NCBI GenBank assembly: GCA_949840915.1
Contig: CATKXY010000004.1
Span: forward strand, 97,979-161,978
DNA from: an uncultured Lachnospiraceae bacterium
GTDB lineage: Bacteria; Bacillota; Clostridia; Lachnospirales; Lachnospiraceae
Reading direction: 5' to 3'
Length of the DNA stretch: 64,000 bases
In this document: positions 18,741-28,426 of the stretch, in pieces
How positions within the stretch are numbered: position 1 is the stretch's first letter
Layout of the letters: each line of letters starts with the position of its first letter
Program-made: the position numbers and the translations under genes
Notes under the pieces: model-generated
Databases searched by the model: none
Told to the model about the DNA's origin: nothing
The model's input: the letters and a program-made list of their open reading frames with translations, nothing else

Positions 18741-21700
18741 TTATTTTATTTTGATCGTGACTTTCGATGTGGCATTCTCGATACGGTCATATCCGTAGTA
18801 ATAGCTGTACCTCACATAACCGGTCATGCTCTTACCCTTCAGAGCCTCTTTATCCTTTGCGGACACACCTGATTTAAACCGGATCACCGCCCTTTTCTCT
18901 CCGGTGGAGGCATCGGTCACATAAGCCAGTTCAAAATATTTTGTAAAATCATTGGCCTTTCCGCCCACATTAGCATTCATCAGCTCTGTGTCAAAATCCG
19001 GCAGAAACTCCCCTGGCACACATTTGAGCGTAACACTGTTCTCGCCCTTCTGACTGTAATTCATGGTATAGGACGGAGTAATCTTCACTGCAGAAGACTT
19101 GTTGATCTTCACCGTGACTGTCATCGGTTTACAATACAGATAACCATATTCATCATAAAAGGCAAATTTGTATTTATAACTGCCCGGCTTTATATCGTTG
19201 CCCGCATCCAGTCTCAGCGTGATCGTCCTACTGCTGCGGTCATGAGTCACATCAAGCAATGGCGCTCCCTTGGTCACACTGGTCCACTTCAACTCCCGCA
19301 CACTGAGATATCCATAGGAATAAGTCACTGTCTGATTCGGCACTTTCTCATAAAAACTGCCATCCTCATATTCACAACGGTCCAATCCCTCCTGATTGGT
19401 ATACTTATTGCTGTAAAGCTTTCCCTCCTTCAGCTTGATCTGGGGCGCGGTCTCATAGGTTTCTCCCCATCGGTCATTGGTGAAGATCAGGGTCCAGTGG
19501 ACCCGGGGCGGAGTCTTGGATGTCGTACGGTCCGTCTTCAGCCAGATCTTTAATTCGGCGGTTTTGGCGGTGGGCGTAACCGTCCACTTGTTTCCCTTCA
19601 GTTTTGCGGTTCCTCCCGTTATGGAATAGTCCCAGTCAAACCAGTTATAAGCATTTTCATCATAACGGTTAAAATACGGTACACCGTTGATCTCGGCTCC
19701 GGTAGTAAAACTGATTGAAGCCTTTTTCAGAGGCGCGCTGTAATTCAGCGTTCTTGCCGACCCGCTGCCGCTCCACTCATAATCTTGCAAAGACACCGGG
19801 AAACCGTCGCTGGTGATACTGGGATATGGACTATAGAGCATCTTGTTAAAGGAAGGTTTGGTGATCTCCAGCTTCAGCGTAAGCGTTTTCTTCTTCCCGT
19901 CTTTTGATACAGCCTTGATCGTGACCTTACCGCATCTGCGCACATACAGTTTTGCCTCTCCCGAAGAAAACTGGCTCACATAAATTCCCGCGCTGCCTTT
20001 CGCATTGTCGGTGGGGGTGATGGTGACGAACTGCGTCATTTCCTGTCCGCCCTGATCCTCCACCACCACTCTCGCGCCATGTACGGCGTTGGCAGTCAGC
20101 TTATCTCCAGTCAGCCTATATCCGTTTTTATCCTCCAGATAAATTTTGGACGGCGTCTGAGCGTTCCCCTTGATGGCCACAAATTTTGTGGCTGTCGTAG
20201 TATTTCCCTCAAAGTCCGCGGCTGTGATCACCACCGCAATGTAATCGGTGTAATCGTTTGCCGTACCTACATTGTATTCCTTCCTGACGGTAACTTTTCC
20301 GGTCTTGCTGACAGAAATATTTCTGGTCACATTCTCCGTGGGTTCTGTGACCTTATAACCGTAGCCGCTGCTGTTTGGTCTGGCGCCCTTGATCTCATAA
20401 GTAAATTTCTGGCTCTTGGCCTTGCTCCCGTATTGACAGTATCCCACCGGAACTGTGCTGAACGTGACATTTTTACTGCTGAGCACCACGCGGTCCGTGA
20501 CCCTGCCGGTATCTATGTAATTGATTCCCGGCTGGACCGTCAATGTGAAAGAAGTATTGGACTGGTACATAGTCCCGCTCTGGGGCGCGTCGGCCGTACT
20601 CTCCTCTCCGATCCCCGCATAGATCACCACCTTATATTTACCCGGATTTGTATACTCGTCGGCTGACACATACAGCTCGTCATTATCATTCTGAAATCTG
20701 CAGGTAATTCCGTCGCAGACAACTCCCCTGCTGTCATAGGCCACCGCGGCAAGATCGTGGATATAGCTTGCATTTTTGCTGTATTTGATACTGCCGGCCA
20801 GCACATTCTCCTGACCGGTATAGACGGATGTCTTCTTTTTCGTGAAGCCCAGCTTGTCCTCATAATACAGGTTTTTGGTGGAAAAGCTCTTTGTGATGAC
20901 ATTGCCGCCCAGCGAAGCGCTCAGAGGCGCTTTTATAGAGGCGTCCTGCGGCGGGACTGCAACTGTACCGGCAATCAGCACCAGCCTTACCGAAAATTCA
21001 TAAGTACAGGCCGTGGGGGCAGACAGATTCCCCGCATTTACCTTGACAGCCTTGCTCTGTTTATTCACATTCTCCGCCTTGGGGACATAGTAATACACAG
21101 GAGTGGTACTGGAACCTGCAGGCAGCGTCTCACCCTCCGCAGGCACAGCCGTCACCCCGATCTCATAATAAACCTTTTCCTGCTCCGTGCCGTCGCTCCC
21201 GTTGGGCACTGCCGTAAAATTCAGCACAATCTCATTATAGCCCTGTGCGCTGCTGGCGAGCCCGTTCAGTTTCAGGCCTTCCATTCCCGTCAGCTTCGCC
21301 TTTCTCTCGCTGGCATACAGAACCGTATAACTCACCTGCTCCGGATCGGAGATGATAAACTCCATCGCCTCCTCCACCGTAAAGTTATACCGGTTTTCAT
21401 AATCCAGCGGCATTGCCGTGTAGACGACATTGCCGTTCTCATCAACAGTCAATAAACTCAGCGTATGGCCGGGTTGTGTGACCTCAATTTCCACTGTGCC
21501 GCCAAGCTGTGCCATGCCGGCCTCATCCACCCCTGTTATGATGCCGCTGCCGGCCACAGTCACCGGGACCATATCCCTGACTGCTGTCAACGCGATCTCA
21601 CAGGGGGCATCCTCTCCGGTCGTAAGCCCGGAGACATCCAGTCCAAACCGGTAAATCCACTTGCCTTCCCGAAGCTCTCTCTCCTGCGTCTCCTCCAGAA

Positions 21701-22124
21701 TATCAGCAAGCATCCCGGGAATCTCTACCTTAAGCCCGTATGCCGTCTCTGCGGTAAACGCAATATTTACCGTCTCTGTCATATCGATGCGGTAAACGCT
21801 CCCGTCCTGCGTCTCGATCAATGTAATACCGTCAGCGTCCAAAACAGTGACACAAATGTCATCTCCGGCATCCGCAAATTTGACATACTGACAGTTCTCT
21901 TTATACTCCTGTAACCTATCGGGGTCCGCGCTTATATCGTCGCCGTCGCCTGTCCCCAGCGTCTCACTCAGATACCGGCTCCCGTCCGGCATCCATCCGT
22001 CCCCCGCGCTTTCCGCGGCTGCGCTGATCTGCAAATCCAATACGGAACACGCGAGCAGCACTGCCGCAAGCAATCCTGACAATGCTTTTCTCACAGCTCC
22101 CTCCATCATAATTCCTCTCTTCAT
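18741..22124 (-). CDS. Large exported protein of unknown function with Ig-like regions
   Basis: About 1127 residues. I chose the ATG at 22124 because GAGGAGG lies just upstream; the frame opens at a GTG at 22139. The N-terminus is a signal peptide (basic start, hydrophobic SGLLAAVLLACSVLDL, AAAES). The rest is rich in Thr, Tyr, Lys and beta-strand-like stretches with repeated phrases such as KVTVRKEYN, KVTIKAVSKDGKKKTLTLKLEI and a C-terminal KVTIKIK. These suggest bacterial Ig-like folds. No sortase LPXTG motif, S-layer domain or catalytic motif was seen. It follows the RCC1/MBG ORF by 40 bp in the same operon. The role is unknown; cell-surface display or secretion is an inference. Confidence 0.8.
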   Translation of the reverse strand: MKRGIMMEGAVRKALSGLLAAVLLACSVLDLQISAAAESAGDGWMPDGSRYLSETLGTGDGDDISADPDRLQEYKENCQYVKFADAGDDICVTVLDADGITLIETQDGSVYRIDMTETVNIAFTAETAYGLKVEIPGMLADILEETQERELREGKWIYRFGLDVSGLTTGEDAPCEIALTAVRDMVPVTVAGSGIITGVDEAGMAQLGGTVEIEVTQPGHTLSLLTVDENGNVVYTAMPLDYENRYNFTVEEAMEFIISDPEQVSYTVLYASERKAKLTGMEGLKLNGLASSAQGYNEIVLNFTAVPNGSDGTEQEKVYYEIGVTAVPAEGETLPAGSSTTPVYYYVPKAENVNKQSKAVKVNAGNLSAPTACTYEFSVRLVLIAGTVAVPPQDASIKAPLSASLGGNVITKSFSTKNLYYEDKLGFTKKKTSVYTGQENVLAGSIKYSKNASYIHDLAAVAYDSRGVVCDGITCRFQNDNDELYVSADEYTNPGKYKVVIYAGIGEESTADAPQSGTMYQSNTSFTLTVQPGINYIDTGRVTDRVVLSSKNVTFSTVPVGYCQYGSKAKSQKFTYEIKGARPNSSGYGYKVTEPTENVTRNISVSKTGKVTVRKEYNVGTANDYTDYIAVVITAADFEGNTTTATKFVAIKGNAQTPSKIYLEDKNGYRLTGDKLTANAVHGARVVVEDQGGQEMTQFVTITPTDNAKGSAGIYVSQFSSGEAKLYVRRCGKVTIKAVSKDGKKKTLTLKLEITKPSFNKMLYSPYPSITSDGFPVSLQDYEWSGSGSARTLNYSAPLKKASISFTTGAEINGVPYFNRYDENAYNWFDWDYSITGGTAKLKGNKWTVTPTAKTAELKIWLKTDRTTSKTPPRVHWTLIFTNDRWGETYETAPQIKLKEGKLYSNKYTNQEGLDRCEYEDGSFYEKVPNQTVTYSYGYLSVRELKWTSVTKGAPLLDVTHDRSSRTITLRLDAGNDIKPGSYKYKFAFYDEYGYLYCKPMTVTVKINKSSAVKITPSYTMNYSQKGENSVTLKCVPGEFLPDFDTELMNANVGGKANDFTKYFELAYVTDASTGEKRAVIRFKSGVSAKDKEALKGKSMTGYVRYSYYYGYDRIENATSKVTIKIK

Positions 22125-22164
22125 TTCGCTCCTCCTCACGATTTAACAGACAAATCTGACCTCA

Positions 22165-25100
22165 CTACTTTCTCCACCACCATAAAAATCCCTTTGCTTT
22201 GATAGAGAATTTTACCGTCTTCGTACCGCCATAGTTATCCACTCCCCGGATGGTAACGCTGGCCGTCCCTTTCTTCACATTATTCCGATAACTTCCCTGC
22301 ACAATCCGGTATTGATCCTGATCCAAGGTTTGTCCTTTCATCTTCACTGTTATCTGACTCTCATCCAGTGTGATCGCTTTCCCTGTATATTCCTGCTTCT
22401 CCACCGTCACCTTAGCTCCCGAGATATTAGCCTGTGTTATGCGGTATTCACCATTTACGGTTCCCGTATAATTGCCCTTTCCCGCTGCGCTCACCACGAT
22501 TACGGTTCCGGCAGGGATAACGTCCTCCCGCTCCACAGCCTCTCCTGCCGCCCGGGATATACCGTTATCCAGTCTGGTATCATTCTTATAGGTATAGGTC
22601 AGCGCTTTCTCATAATCTTTTCCGGCTTTGAGCACCTTGCCGTCCAAATCCGTTATCGTAACTCTGGTAGCATAGATGTTCTTCTTATTTTGATATGTCT
22701 TGTCGACAGCATTCAACGTCAGCTTTCCGATATCCTGCGTCGTAATCCTGTAAGTCAGCTCCTGTCCCTTAAATACTCCTGTGAAATTGCCTTTCCCTCT
22801 GATGGAGACTACAGGAAGCCTGTCCGCATTTTCCTCTGTGCTGACGGATTGATGATTCCGGTATACCACAGTGTAATCCGTCCCTTCCCTGAGGCTTTGT
22901 ACCGTGCCGTCTGTCTTTGTAAACGTAACCTTTAACGCGGGCTTGCCGCCGCCTTTTGCATAAGGCACCTCACGGCTCTCCATGGTCACGCCAAAACGCC
23001 CGTCCGCATTATCAGCGATATTGAACGCTCTGATCCTGAAAGTCTTTTTTAATGTTCCGGTATATCCTCCCATGCCGGTAATTAGGACTGTAGCCGTACC
23101 TGCATTGCGATTTTTCTGCCATGTTACGGTATAATCCTCACCCTCCTTCAGGGATTTTGAAACGCCGCCTGTCTTGACAGCCAACTGCAGGCCGGGAGTG
23201 ATCTCCTCGCCGGTATATGAGAAGGCAGCGCCCGACAGCCCGGTCACAGAGGTTTTCCCGATAGAAATGCCGGAAATTTTAAAGCTGACACGCTTCGTTC
23301 CGCTGTATCCTCCCTCCTTTTTGCCCGTGAGGACTGCATACGCGGTTCCGACTCCGGTATCATTGCTGAAACGCACTGTATAATGGATGCCTTCCTTCAG
23401 CGTTTCCTTCCCGTCTCTGACTGTGAGCACAGATGTGACCCCGCTCTGACTGTAGGAATGATATGGCTGAACAGGAATCTTTGACACGGAAGCTTTGCCA
23501 ATCTGCTTAAGCTCTCCCGTAATGCTCAGACAAATCCTGCGGTTCCCGCTGAAATTGCCGATACCGGTCAGTTCAATAGCATAACTGCCCTCATCCTTCA
23601 CAGAAGTCATTCTGTTCTCGCCGGTGCCGTCATAATAGGTGATCACAAAATCCTTTTTATGTTTGAGTTTTTTTCCGTTCCAAAAGAGATCAGGTACGGG
23701 TGTCCGGGCTTTCCCATTATAGGAAACCGATAGATCATCCGCATCAAACGAGTCTCCTCCGATATCTAAAGCCAGAATCCGGAAGCTTACGGTCTCTTTA
23801 CCGGAATAATTCCCCTTTCCCGTCACAGTGACGGTAGGCGCTGCTGCGGCATCGGAAGCATCGTTTGCCTTCGTATTATTCCTGTAAGAAATGACATAAT
23901 CAGTCTTTTGCTTCAACAATGTCTTGTGATCGTACACACGCACATCCGGCTTGACGGCCCGGCCTGTATAGGCATAGCCCTCCTCCGCAATCCCTGCGAT
24001 CCACAGGCCCTGAGGAATCACACCGTCCGACGGAACATCCTCCGGCAGCACATCTCCCATCCCGGGATCCGGATTCGGATCGGGATTGCCGGGATCTACG
24101 TCAGGATCCTTCTCTTTCACATGGAAAACCGCTTCCTTTTCACCGCAATAGAGACCAATTCCCCTCACAGTGATCCTATACTCGCCGATCTCCGTCACAG
24201 CGCAGCTTCCATAGACCTCATAGTCTCTGCTTTCCGTGAGCAGCTCTCCGTCATATGTAACCTTAACCTCCGCCAGATGTTCGGTTTCGTCATAGATCAC
24301 ATCATCAACTGAAATTTCTGATGACACCAGATCCATCCGGTTCCATCCGACCGCAAATATTTCCGGAGTGTCATAAGCCTCTCTCATTTCACAGGCAGCG
24401 CTGATATTTCCATTCTCATCAGAAACCTCCTGTCCTATAAAGAGCAGATTCTCCGGATCTGACTGCCCTTCCTCATCCCTGGATTTCAGGATGTAAATAT
24501 TATATCTTTCATTTGGTCTTAAATCCTTGAACTCTGCCGTTTTGCCTGATGAACCGGCAACAGCAGCAAAGGCCGTTCTGCCGGAAACGGCAGGTACAGC
24601 CGGATCATCATAAAAATACACGATCTCACAAGCCTCGGAAGCTTCCCTGCCTCCATTACCCAGCTGCCCCGACGTATTGTCTCCCCACAGATACAGGCTT
24701 CCGTCCTTTGTAACCGCAGCAATATTAAAATGGGCAGTGCCCCAGTAAGAACCGGGCGTGGGATTGTGCCGCTTCCATGTACCCGATAGACAGAACGTAT
24801 CTGCGGCCGCAGCTGACAACAGCATTCTCGGTTCTGCACTGAGGCCCTGACTGTCGCCCCATCCCCACAGGCTTCCATCCTTACACATAGCCACGGTAAC
24901 ATAGTCATTCTCTATATGAGCTACTGCACCCACATAACTCTGATGATTATACTGGATTTCTCTAACGCCCTCCAGAACCTTTATAGGGGTCTTCTGAACG
25001 GGTTCCGACGCAGCATTGCCTATGACTCCCCAGGCGTTAGCCCCCCACATATACAGGACACCGTCCTCAGTGATAGCCGCAGCGGTACCGTCATGAACCC

Positions 25101-25560
25101 AGGAAAACTCTTTCACACTTCCCAATCCGCTTACTTTTTCGGGTTTTGTCCGGGGGGCTGCGTTCTCACCGCCCTCTCCGTTTCCAAGCTGTCCGTCGAT
25201 ATTTCTTCCCCACAGATACAGGCTTCCATCCTCCGTCACTGCCGCCGCATTATGATAATCGCTCCAGCATAGTTTTTCAACACGGACACTGTCGGGCAGG
25301 TAAACTTCCACAGGTTCCGCCTGGATGCCGGTCGTTTTTCCGTTTCCAAGCTGCCCGTCACTGCTGTCTCCCCATGTATACAGTCTCCCGTCCTCCGTCA
25401 CTGCCGCTGCCGCAGTTCCGTCATAATCCTTGGACCAATAGAACTCTTTTATATTTTTCAACAATTCCAACGGCTCTGTCTGTACGCCGCTGTCAACACT
25501 GCCGTTTCCGATCCGCCGCTCCCTACTCTCACCGCTATTTTGAAACTCCTGAACGGACAC
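22165..25560 (-). CDS. RCC1-repeat and MBG/Ig-like repeat protein (probably the downstream part of a frameshifted gene)
   Basis: 1131 residues. The first third has RCC1 (beta-propeller) repeats: TEDGRLYTWGDSSDGQLGNG, TEDGSLYLWGRNIDGQLGNG, TEDGVLYMWGAN, then KDGSLYLWGDNTSGQLGNG. A proline/aspartate linker near residue 490 (DPGNPDPNPDPG) leads to seven or eight Ig-like modules, each ending like GKGNYSGKETVSFRI. The C-terminus is KAKGFLWWWRK. It has no signal peptide and its first RCC1 blade is incomplete. It begins (GTG) inside the end of the preceding exported ORF in another frame. Most likely it was, or is, the C-terminal part of that protein. Confidence 0.75.
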   Translation of the reverse strand: MSVQEFQNSGESRERRIGNGSVDSGVQTEPLELLKNIKEFYWSKDYDGTAAAAVTEDGRLYTWGDSSDGQLGNGKTTGIQAEPVEVYLPDSVRVEKLCWSDYHNAAAVTEDGSLYLWGRNIDGQLGNGEGGENAAPRTKPEKVSGLGSVKEFSWVHDGTAAAITEDGVLYMWGANAWGVIGNAASEPVQKTPIKVLEGVREIQYNHQSYVGAVAHIENDYVTVAMCKDGSLWGWGDSQGLSAEPRMLLSAAAADTFCLSGTWKRHNPTPGSYWGTAHFNIAAVTKDGSLYLWGDNTSGQLGNGGREASEACEIVYFYDDPAVPAVSGRTAFAAVAGSSGKTAEFKDLRPNERYNIYILKSRDEEGQSDPENLLFIGQEVSDENGNISAACEMREAYDTPEIFAVGWNRMDLVSSEISVDDVIYDETEHLAEVKVTYDGELLTESRDYEVYGSCAVTEIGEYRITVRGIGLYCGEKEAVFHVKEKDPDVDPGNPDPNPDPGMGDVLPEDVPSDGVIPQGLWIAGIAEEGYAYTGRAVKPDVRVYDHKTLLKQKTDYVISYRNNTKANDASDAAAAPTVTVTGKGNYSGKETVSFRILALDIGGDSFDADDLSVSYNGKARTPVPDLFWNGKKLKHKKDFVITYYDGTGENRMTSVKDEGSYAIELTGIGNFSGNRRICLSITGELKQIGKASVSKIPVQPYHSYSQSGVTSVLTVRDGKETLKEGIHYTVRFSNDTGVGTAYAVLTGKKEGGYSGTKRVSFKISGISIGKTSVTGLSGAAFSYTGEEITPGLQLAVKTGGVSKSLKEGEDYTVTWQKNRNAGTATVLITGMGGYTGTLKKTFRIRAFNIADNADGRFGVTMESREVPYAKGGGKPALKVTFTKTDGTVQSLREGTDYTVVYRNHQSVSTEENADRLPVVSIRGKGNFTGVFKGQELTYRITTQDIGKLTLNAVDKTYQNKKNIYATRVTITDLDGKVLKAGKDYEKALTYTYKNDTRLDNGISRAAGEAVEREDVIPAGTVIVVSAAGKGNYTGTVNGEYRITQANISGAKVTVEKQEYTGKAITLDESQITVKMKGQTLDQDQYRIVQGSYRNNVKKGTASVTIRGVDNYGGTKTVKFSIKAKGFLWWWRK

Positions 25561-27428
25561 TCACCCCATCCGAACTGCTTCCGGTCAATGGAATAATAAA
25601 AAGACTTCTCCCATAAAGTGATATCTTTACCGATCTCTCCATCCCCGCCAAACAGTTCAAACTTTGCCTTCAGCGGTATCTGCAGGTACATGCTGCCATT
25701 GACACAATTCCTGCAGCTATGCTTTTCATGCTGTGTGGTAATCTCTATGGCAGCTCCCGAATTGGTATAAGCGGCCTTGAGGCCCAAATGCACATCTGCC
25801 TCTAACTCCACGGAGCCAACATATTTAACATCCAATACGGGATTGAAATCTACTCCGATATAACCTTCAGCCTCGACGGAAAACTCTCCCACACGAAACT
25901 TCAGATCGGAATATGCTCCCTGACTTTCATCCTCCGCCAATCCAAATCCGGTTTTAAAACCCATCTCTCCCTCAAGCTCCAGCTTGCTGAATGTCGCTTT
26001 GATACCTGCATGCACAACAAACTTCGGAATATAAGTGACAGTCAGCACATCGCTCTTTATTTCAAGCGGAGCTGTGATAAGCGGACAGGCCAGATTGCCC
26101 TCGCATTCAAGTGTTCCCTCAAGTCCAACGGCAACCGGCACGCTGACATCCACATACGCGGAACTGTCAAAAAGGGATAGGTCTAAATAATAGATAAGCT
26201 TTACTTCCATATTCAATGATAAAGTAATCTTTCCGCCGGCTTTTCCCGACACGACGGCTCCCTGATCACTCTCAATTTTTCCCAAATCCACTTCCCATTT
26301 GTCTGTCACTGAAAAGCCGATCGGATCGTCCTCATTGGTAAGCGCGTATCCCACCGCCGTATCCCGCCCCAGATAAGTGACACCTTCCGGACAAGACAAA
26401 GCATCCGGTTCGGCCGCGTCTGCAAGAGTGGTCTCTTCTTCTATTTTAATATAACTGAACACATCGCCTGCATCCGGTGTGCTTTCTGCCGCAGTGATGA
26501 CAATAGGGGCCGTCGGGTCAGAACTTTCCGGGAAAGCAATGCTCTCCACCTCGATGATGAAAATACTGCCGCCCTCATCGGCATAAACCAGCGTGCTTCC
26601 CTGACGGATATGATCAAAACTCCCGTCCGTATTTACAAATTTATAGATACGGCCTGCCTCATCATAATCCTCCAGTACATTGACAGTACTCCCGTCTTCC
26701 CCGGCGCCCGGCTGTTCCCGTATCAATATATTGCGGTCGCTTACCACCACGAAGTTTGTCGCGGCATCCTCATCCAGATTCAATACCTTCTTTTCGTCAA
26801 AGTCCGCTGTGGTCTTTTTCAGAAACTCCTGCATTGCCCGCGTGTACATAACCGACTTATATTCCGTACTCAGCGGACGCAGACTGTCCGTATCTACAAG
26901 ATACCCTCTGACTTCAAAATACTCCGGCATCACTTCTGTGTCAATTTCCACACTGATCCGGCTCTTGTCTACAGAGACTGATGCACTGCCAAAGGCATAT
27001 GGTCGAGCGCTGCCCTCCTCATAGATGCCAACGATCACCGTACAGCCGCCTGACACATGCAGCACAACGTCCGCCGTGGTATCGATTACTTCGATTTGAG
27101 TTATGCCATACCCTGCCCAGGCCTCCTCCATCCCCGCCTGCGCGGCAAGTCTAAAATCATTGATGAGCAGACTGCCCAGCCCATTTGCAGCCTCCATGTT
27201 TATATCATCCTGCTCAACGGATACCGCAGCTTCCTCATCGGGCAGATCTTCTCCGTCTGAAGTGTACAGCTCATCCTCCGGCTGCTGTGCCTGCACGGAC
27301 ACGCTCTTTCGATTCTCCATGCCCTCTGCGGACGCTGTCAGACCGACACCGGACATTAAAAGTATTACCGCCAATATCCCGCTGAATATCCGTTTTCCCA
27401 GCGCTTTTCCTCTTTGACCTCTCATCAT
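25458..27428 (-). CDS. Exported protein, likely N-terminal part of a split RCC1/MBG surface protein
   Basis: About 656 residues from the ATG at 27428, which is preceded by GGGAGG (the frame opens at 27467). It has a clear signal peptide: KRIFSGILAVILLMSGVGLTASAEG. An acidic region and an extended beta-rich region follow; a CRNC motif (HSCRNCVNGS) lies near the end. No known catalytic motif was seen. Its last 34 codons (after GWGECPFRSFK) overlap the next ORF in the -1 frame and look non-native. Upstream lie tandem promoters, a (GTCT)16 tract and a hairpin attenuator, so expression may be variable. Function unknown. Confidence 0.78.
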   Translation of the reverse strand: MMRGQRGKALGKRIFSGILAVILLMSGVGLTASAEGMENRKSVSVQAQQPEDELYTSDGEDLPDEEAAVSVEQDDINMEAANGLGSLLINDFRLAAQAGMEEAWAGYGITQIEVIDTTADVVLHVSGGCTVIVGIYEEGSARPYAFGSASVSVDKSRISVEIDTEVMPEYFEVRGYLVDTDSLRPLSTEYKSVMYTRAMQEFLKKTTADFDEKKVLNLDEDAATNFVVVSDRNILIREQPGAGEDGSTVNVLEDYDEAGRIYKFVNTDGSFDHIRQGSTLVYADEGGSIFIIEVESIAFPESSDPTAPIVITAAESTPDAGDVFSYIKIEEETTLADAAEPDALSCPEGVTYLGRDTAVGYALTNEDDPIGFSVTDKWEVDLGKIESDQGAVVSGKAGGKITLSLNMEVKLIYYLDLSLFDSSAYVDVSVPVAVGLEGTLECEGNLACPLITAPLEIKSDVLTVTYIPKFVVHAGIKATFSKLELEGEMGFKTGFGLAEDESQGAYSDLKFRVGEFSVEAEGYIGVDFNPVLDVKYVGSVELEADVHLGLKAAYTNSGAAIEITTQHEKHSCRNCVNGSMYLQIPLKAKFELFGGDGEIGKDITLWEKSFYYSIDRKQFGWGECPFRSFKIAVRVGSGGSETAVLTAAYRQSRWNC

Positions 27429-27482
27429 TTTTCCTCCCTTACTTCCGTATATTTCGTATGCCGTCACTAATTTAAATCACAT

Positions 27483-27526
27483 AAAAACAGCCTGAGAATA
27501 AGAATTCGCACTCTCTTCTCAGGCTG
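27483..27526 (-). terminator. Intrinsic terminator/attenuator in the leader of the exported-protein operon
   Basis: Reverse-strand hairpin with a perfect 11-bp stem CAGCCTGAGAA/TTCTCAGGCTG, followed by TTTTT. It lies 55 bp before the start codon but downstream of two predicted promoters, so it acts inside the leader. A competing 5-bp hairpin GCTGC/GCAGC (plus 27523-27537) overlaps its 5' arm. Confidence 0.8.
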
Positions 27527-27585
27527 CCGAACGCAGCATTCCCCTGCAAATATATGTACAAAAACCAGACAGAACTATGCTAATA

Positions 27586-27651
<66 letters not shown>

Positions 27652-27652
27652 A

Positions 27653-27680
27653 ATTATATTTTGTACTCATAATCTGTCAA
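27653..27680 (-). promoter_or_regulatory. Predicted promoter P2 of the exported-protein operon
   Basis: Reverse strand TTGACA (27675-27680), 16-bp spacer, TATAAT (27653-27658). Transcription would start inside the AGAC tract. Confidence 0.75.
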
Positions 27681-27722
27681 CTACTTTCTCGAATTTTTGG
27701 CAAATTATATTGATATACCTAT

Positions 27723-27751
27723 AATATAAACACTGGGAAAAAATTTGTCAA
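27723..27751 (-). promoter_or_regulatory. Predicted promoter P1 of the exported-protein operon
   Basis: Reverse strand TTGACA (27746-27751), 17-bp spacer, TATATT (27723-27728), about 70 bp upstream of P2. Confidence 0.55.
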
Positions 27752-27753
27752 CC

Positions 27754-27774
27754 TTGACTTTATACTGAAGTCAA
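27754..27774. promoter_or_regulatory. Inverted repeat, possible operator
   Basis: TTGACTT and its exact complement AAGTCAA separated by 7 bp, placed just upstream of the P1 -35 box. The position would suit an activator or repressor; the regulator is unknown. Confidence 0.35.
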
Positions 27775-27822
27775 AAGCATTTTACTGTGGTGACAGCGAT
27801 CTCAGAATTTCAAAAACCTGTT

Positions 27823-27966
27823 TCAGACATTGAGACAAAAACGCCACCACAAGAACAGGAGCAGTAGAAATAATATCACTGTGGGAAGCCCCAAAAGCAG
27901 CACAGCCGCAAAGCTGTCAATCAACAGTAGACCAAACAGTAAAACTAATTCTGTCAATAAGATCAC
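27823..27966 (-). CDS. Possible short hydrophobic peptide, unrecognised
   Basis: A 47-codon reverse-strand frame from a GTG at 27966, almost entirely hydrophobic (ILLTELVLLFGLLLID, then LLLGLPTVILFLLLLFLWW). It could form two membrane helices. There is no convincing ribosome-binding site and the start is only 23 bp after the VOC gene stop. It may be a remnant of a larger membrane protein or chance. The rest of the gap 27429-27989 holds the promoters, repeat and attenuator listed separately. Confidence 0.2.
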   Translation of the reverse strand: MILLTELVLLFGLLLIDSFAAVLLLGLPTVILFLLLLFLWWRFCLNV

Positions 27967-27989
27967 GCATTTTATAATGTATGCTTATT

Positions 27990-28376
27990 TTACCCGTCCG
28001 TTATCTCTATGAAGTTTTCTTCCACGCCAATCACACAGCTTTCATAGTAACCATCGCCCGTCACTCTCGGCCCGCTGACAATACGGTAGCCATCCTGCTG
28101 CAGTCTTTGGGTCAATGCATCCACCCTTTCTCTGCTGTCAACGCTGAAAGCAATGTGGGCATATCCGGTTCTTGATTGAGACTTCGGCGCTTCAACCATT
28201 TCCGGTTTATTCATAATTTCCAGTCTTGTCCCATCCCCAAAAGAGATAAAGTAAGAACGGAAACCGGTCTTGACATTGTGATACTCCTTGTTTGCTTTAC
28301 CCTCAAAATAAGTGACAAAAAAATTTTTTGCCGCTTCCAAGTCATTCACATACAAAGCTATATGCTCGATTTTCAT
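27990..28376 (-). CDS. VOC-superfamily (glyoxalase/bleomycin-resistance fold) protein
   Basis: A 128-residue single-domain protein with two beta-alpha-beta-beta-beta units: [19 protein letters not shown] at the start, then [22 protein letters not shown], and the final [10 protein letters not shown]. His, Glu and Asp positions suit a metal-binding VOC site (H5, E52, H74 and E123 regions). The start is taken at the ATG at 28376. A longer open frame to 28805 is antisense noise from the adjacent ZIP gene. The substrate cannot be inferred; glyoxalase I-like or a resistance protein are both possible. Confidence 0.85.
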   Translation of the reverse strand: MKIEHIALYVNDLEAAKNFFVTYFEGKANKEYHNVKTGFRSYFISFGDGTRLEIMNKPEMVEAPKSQSRTGYAHIAFSVDSRERVDALTQRLQQDGYRIVSGPRVTGDGYYESCVIGVEENFIEITDG

Positions 28377-28426
28377 AATCTCTATCCGTCTCCTGATCCG
28401 AGAAAGCGTGGAAACCCTCTCTTTTT

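Noticed and set aside
25500..25560. Programmed -1 frameshift joining the two exported ORFs
   Set aside because: No X XXY YYZ slippery heptamer in the right frame was found in the overlap; a mutation or gene fusion is more likely.
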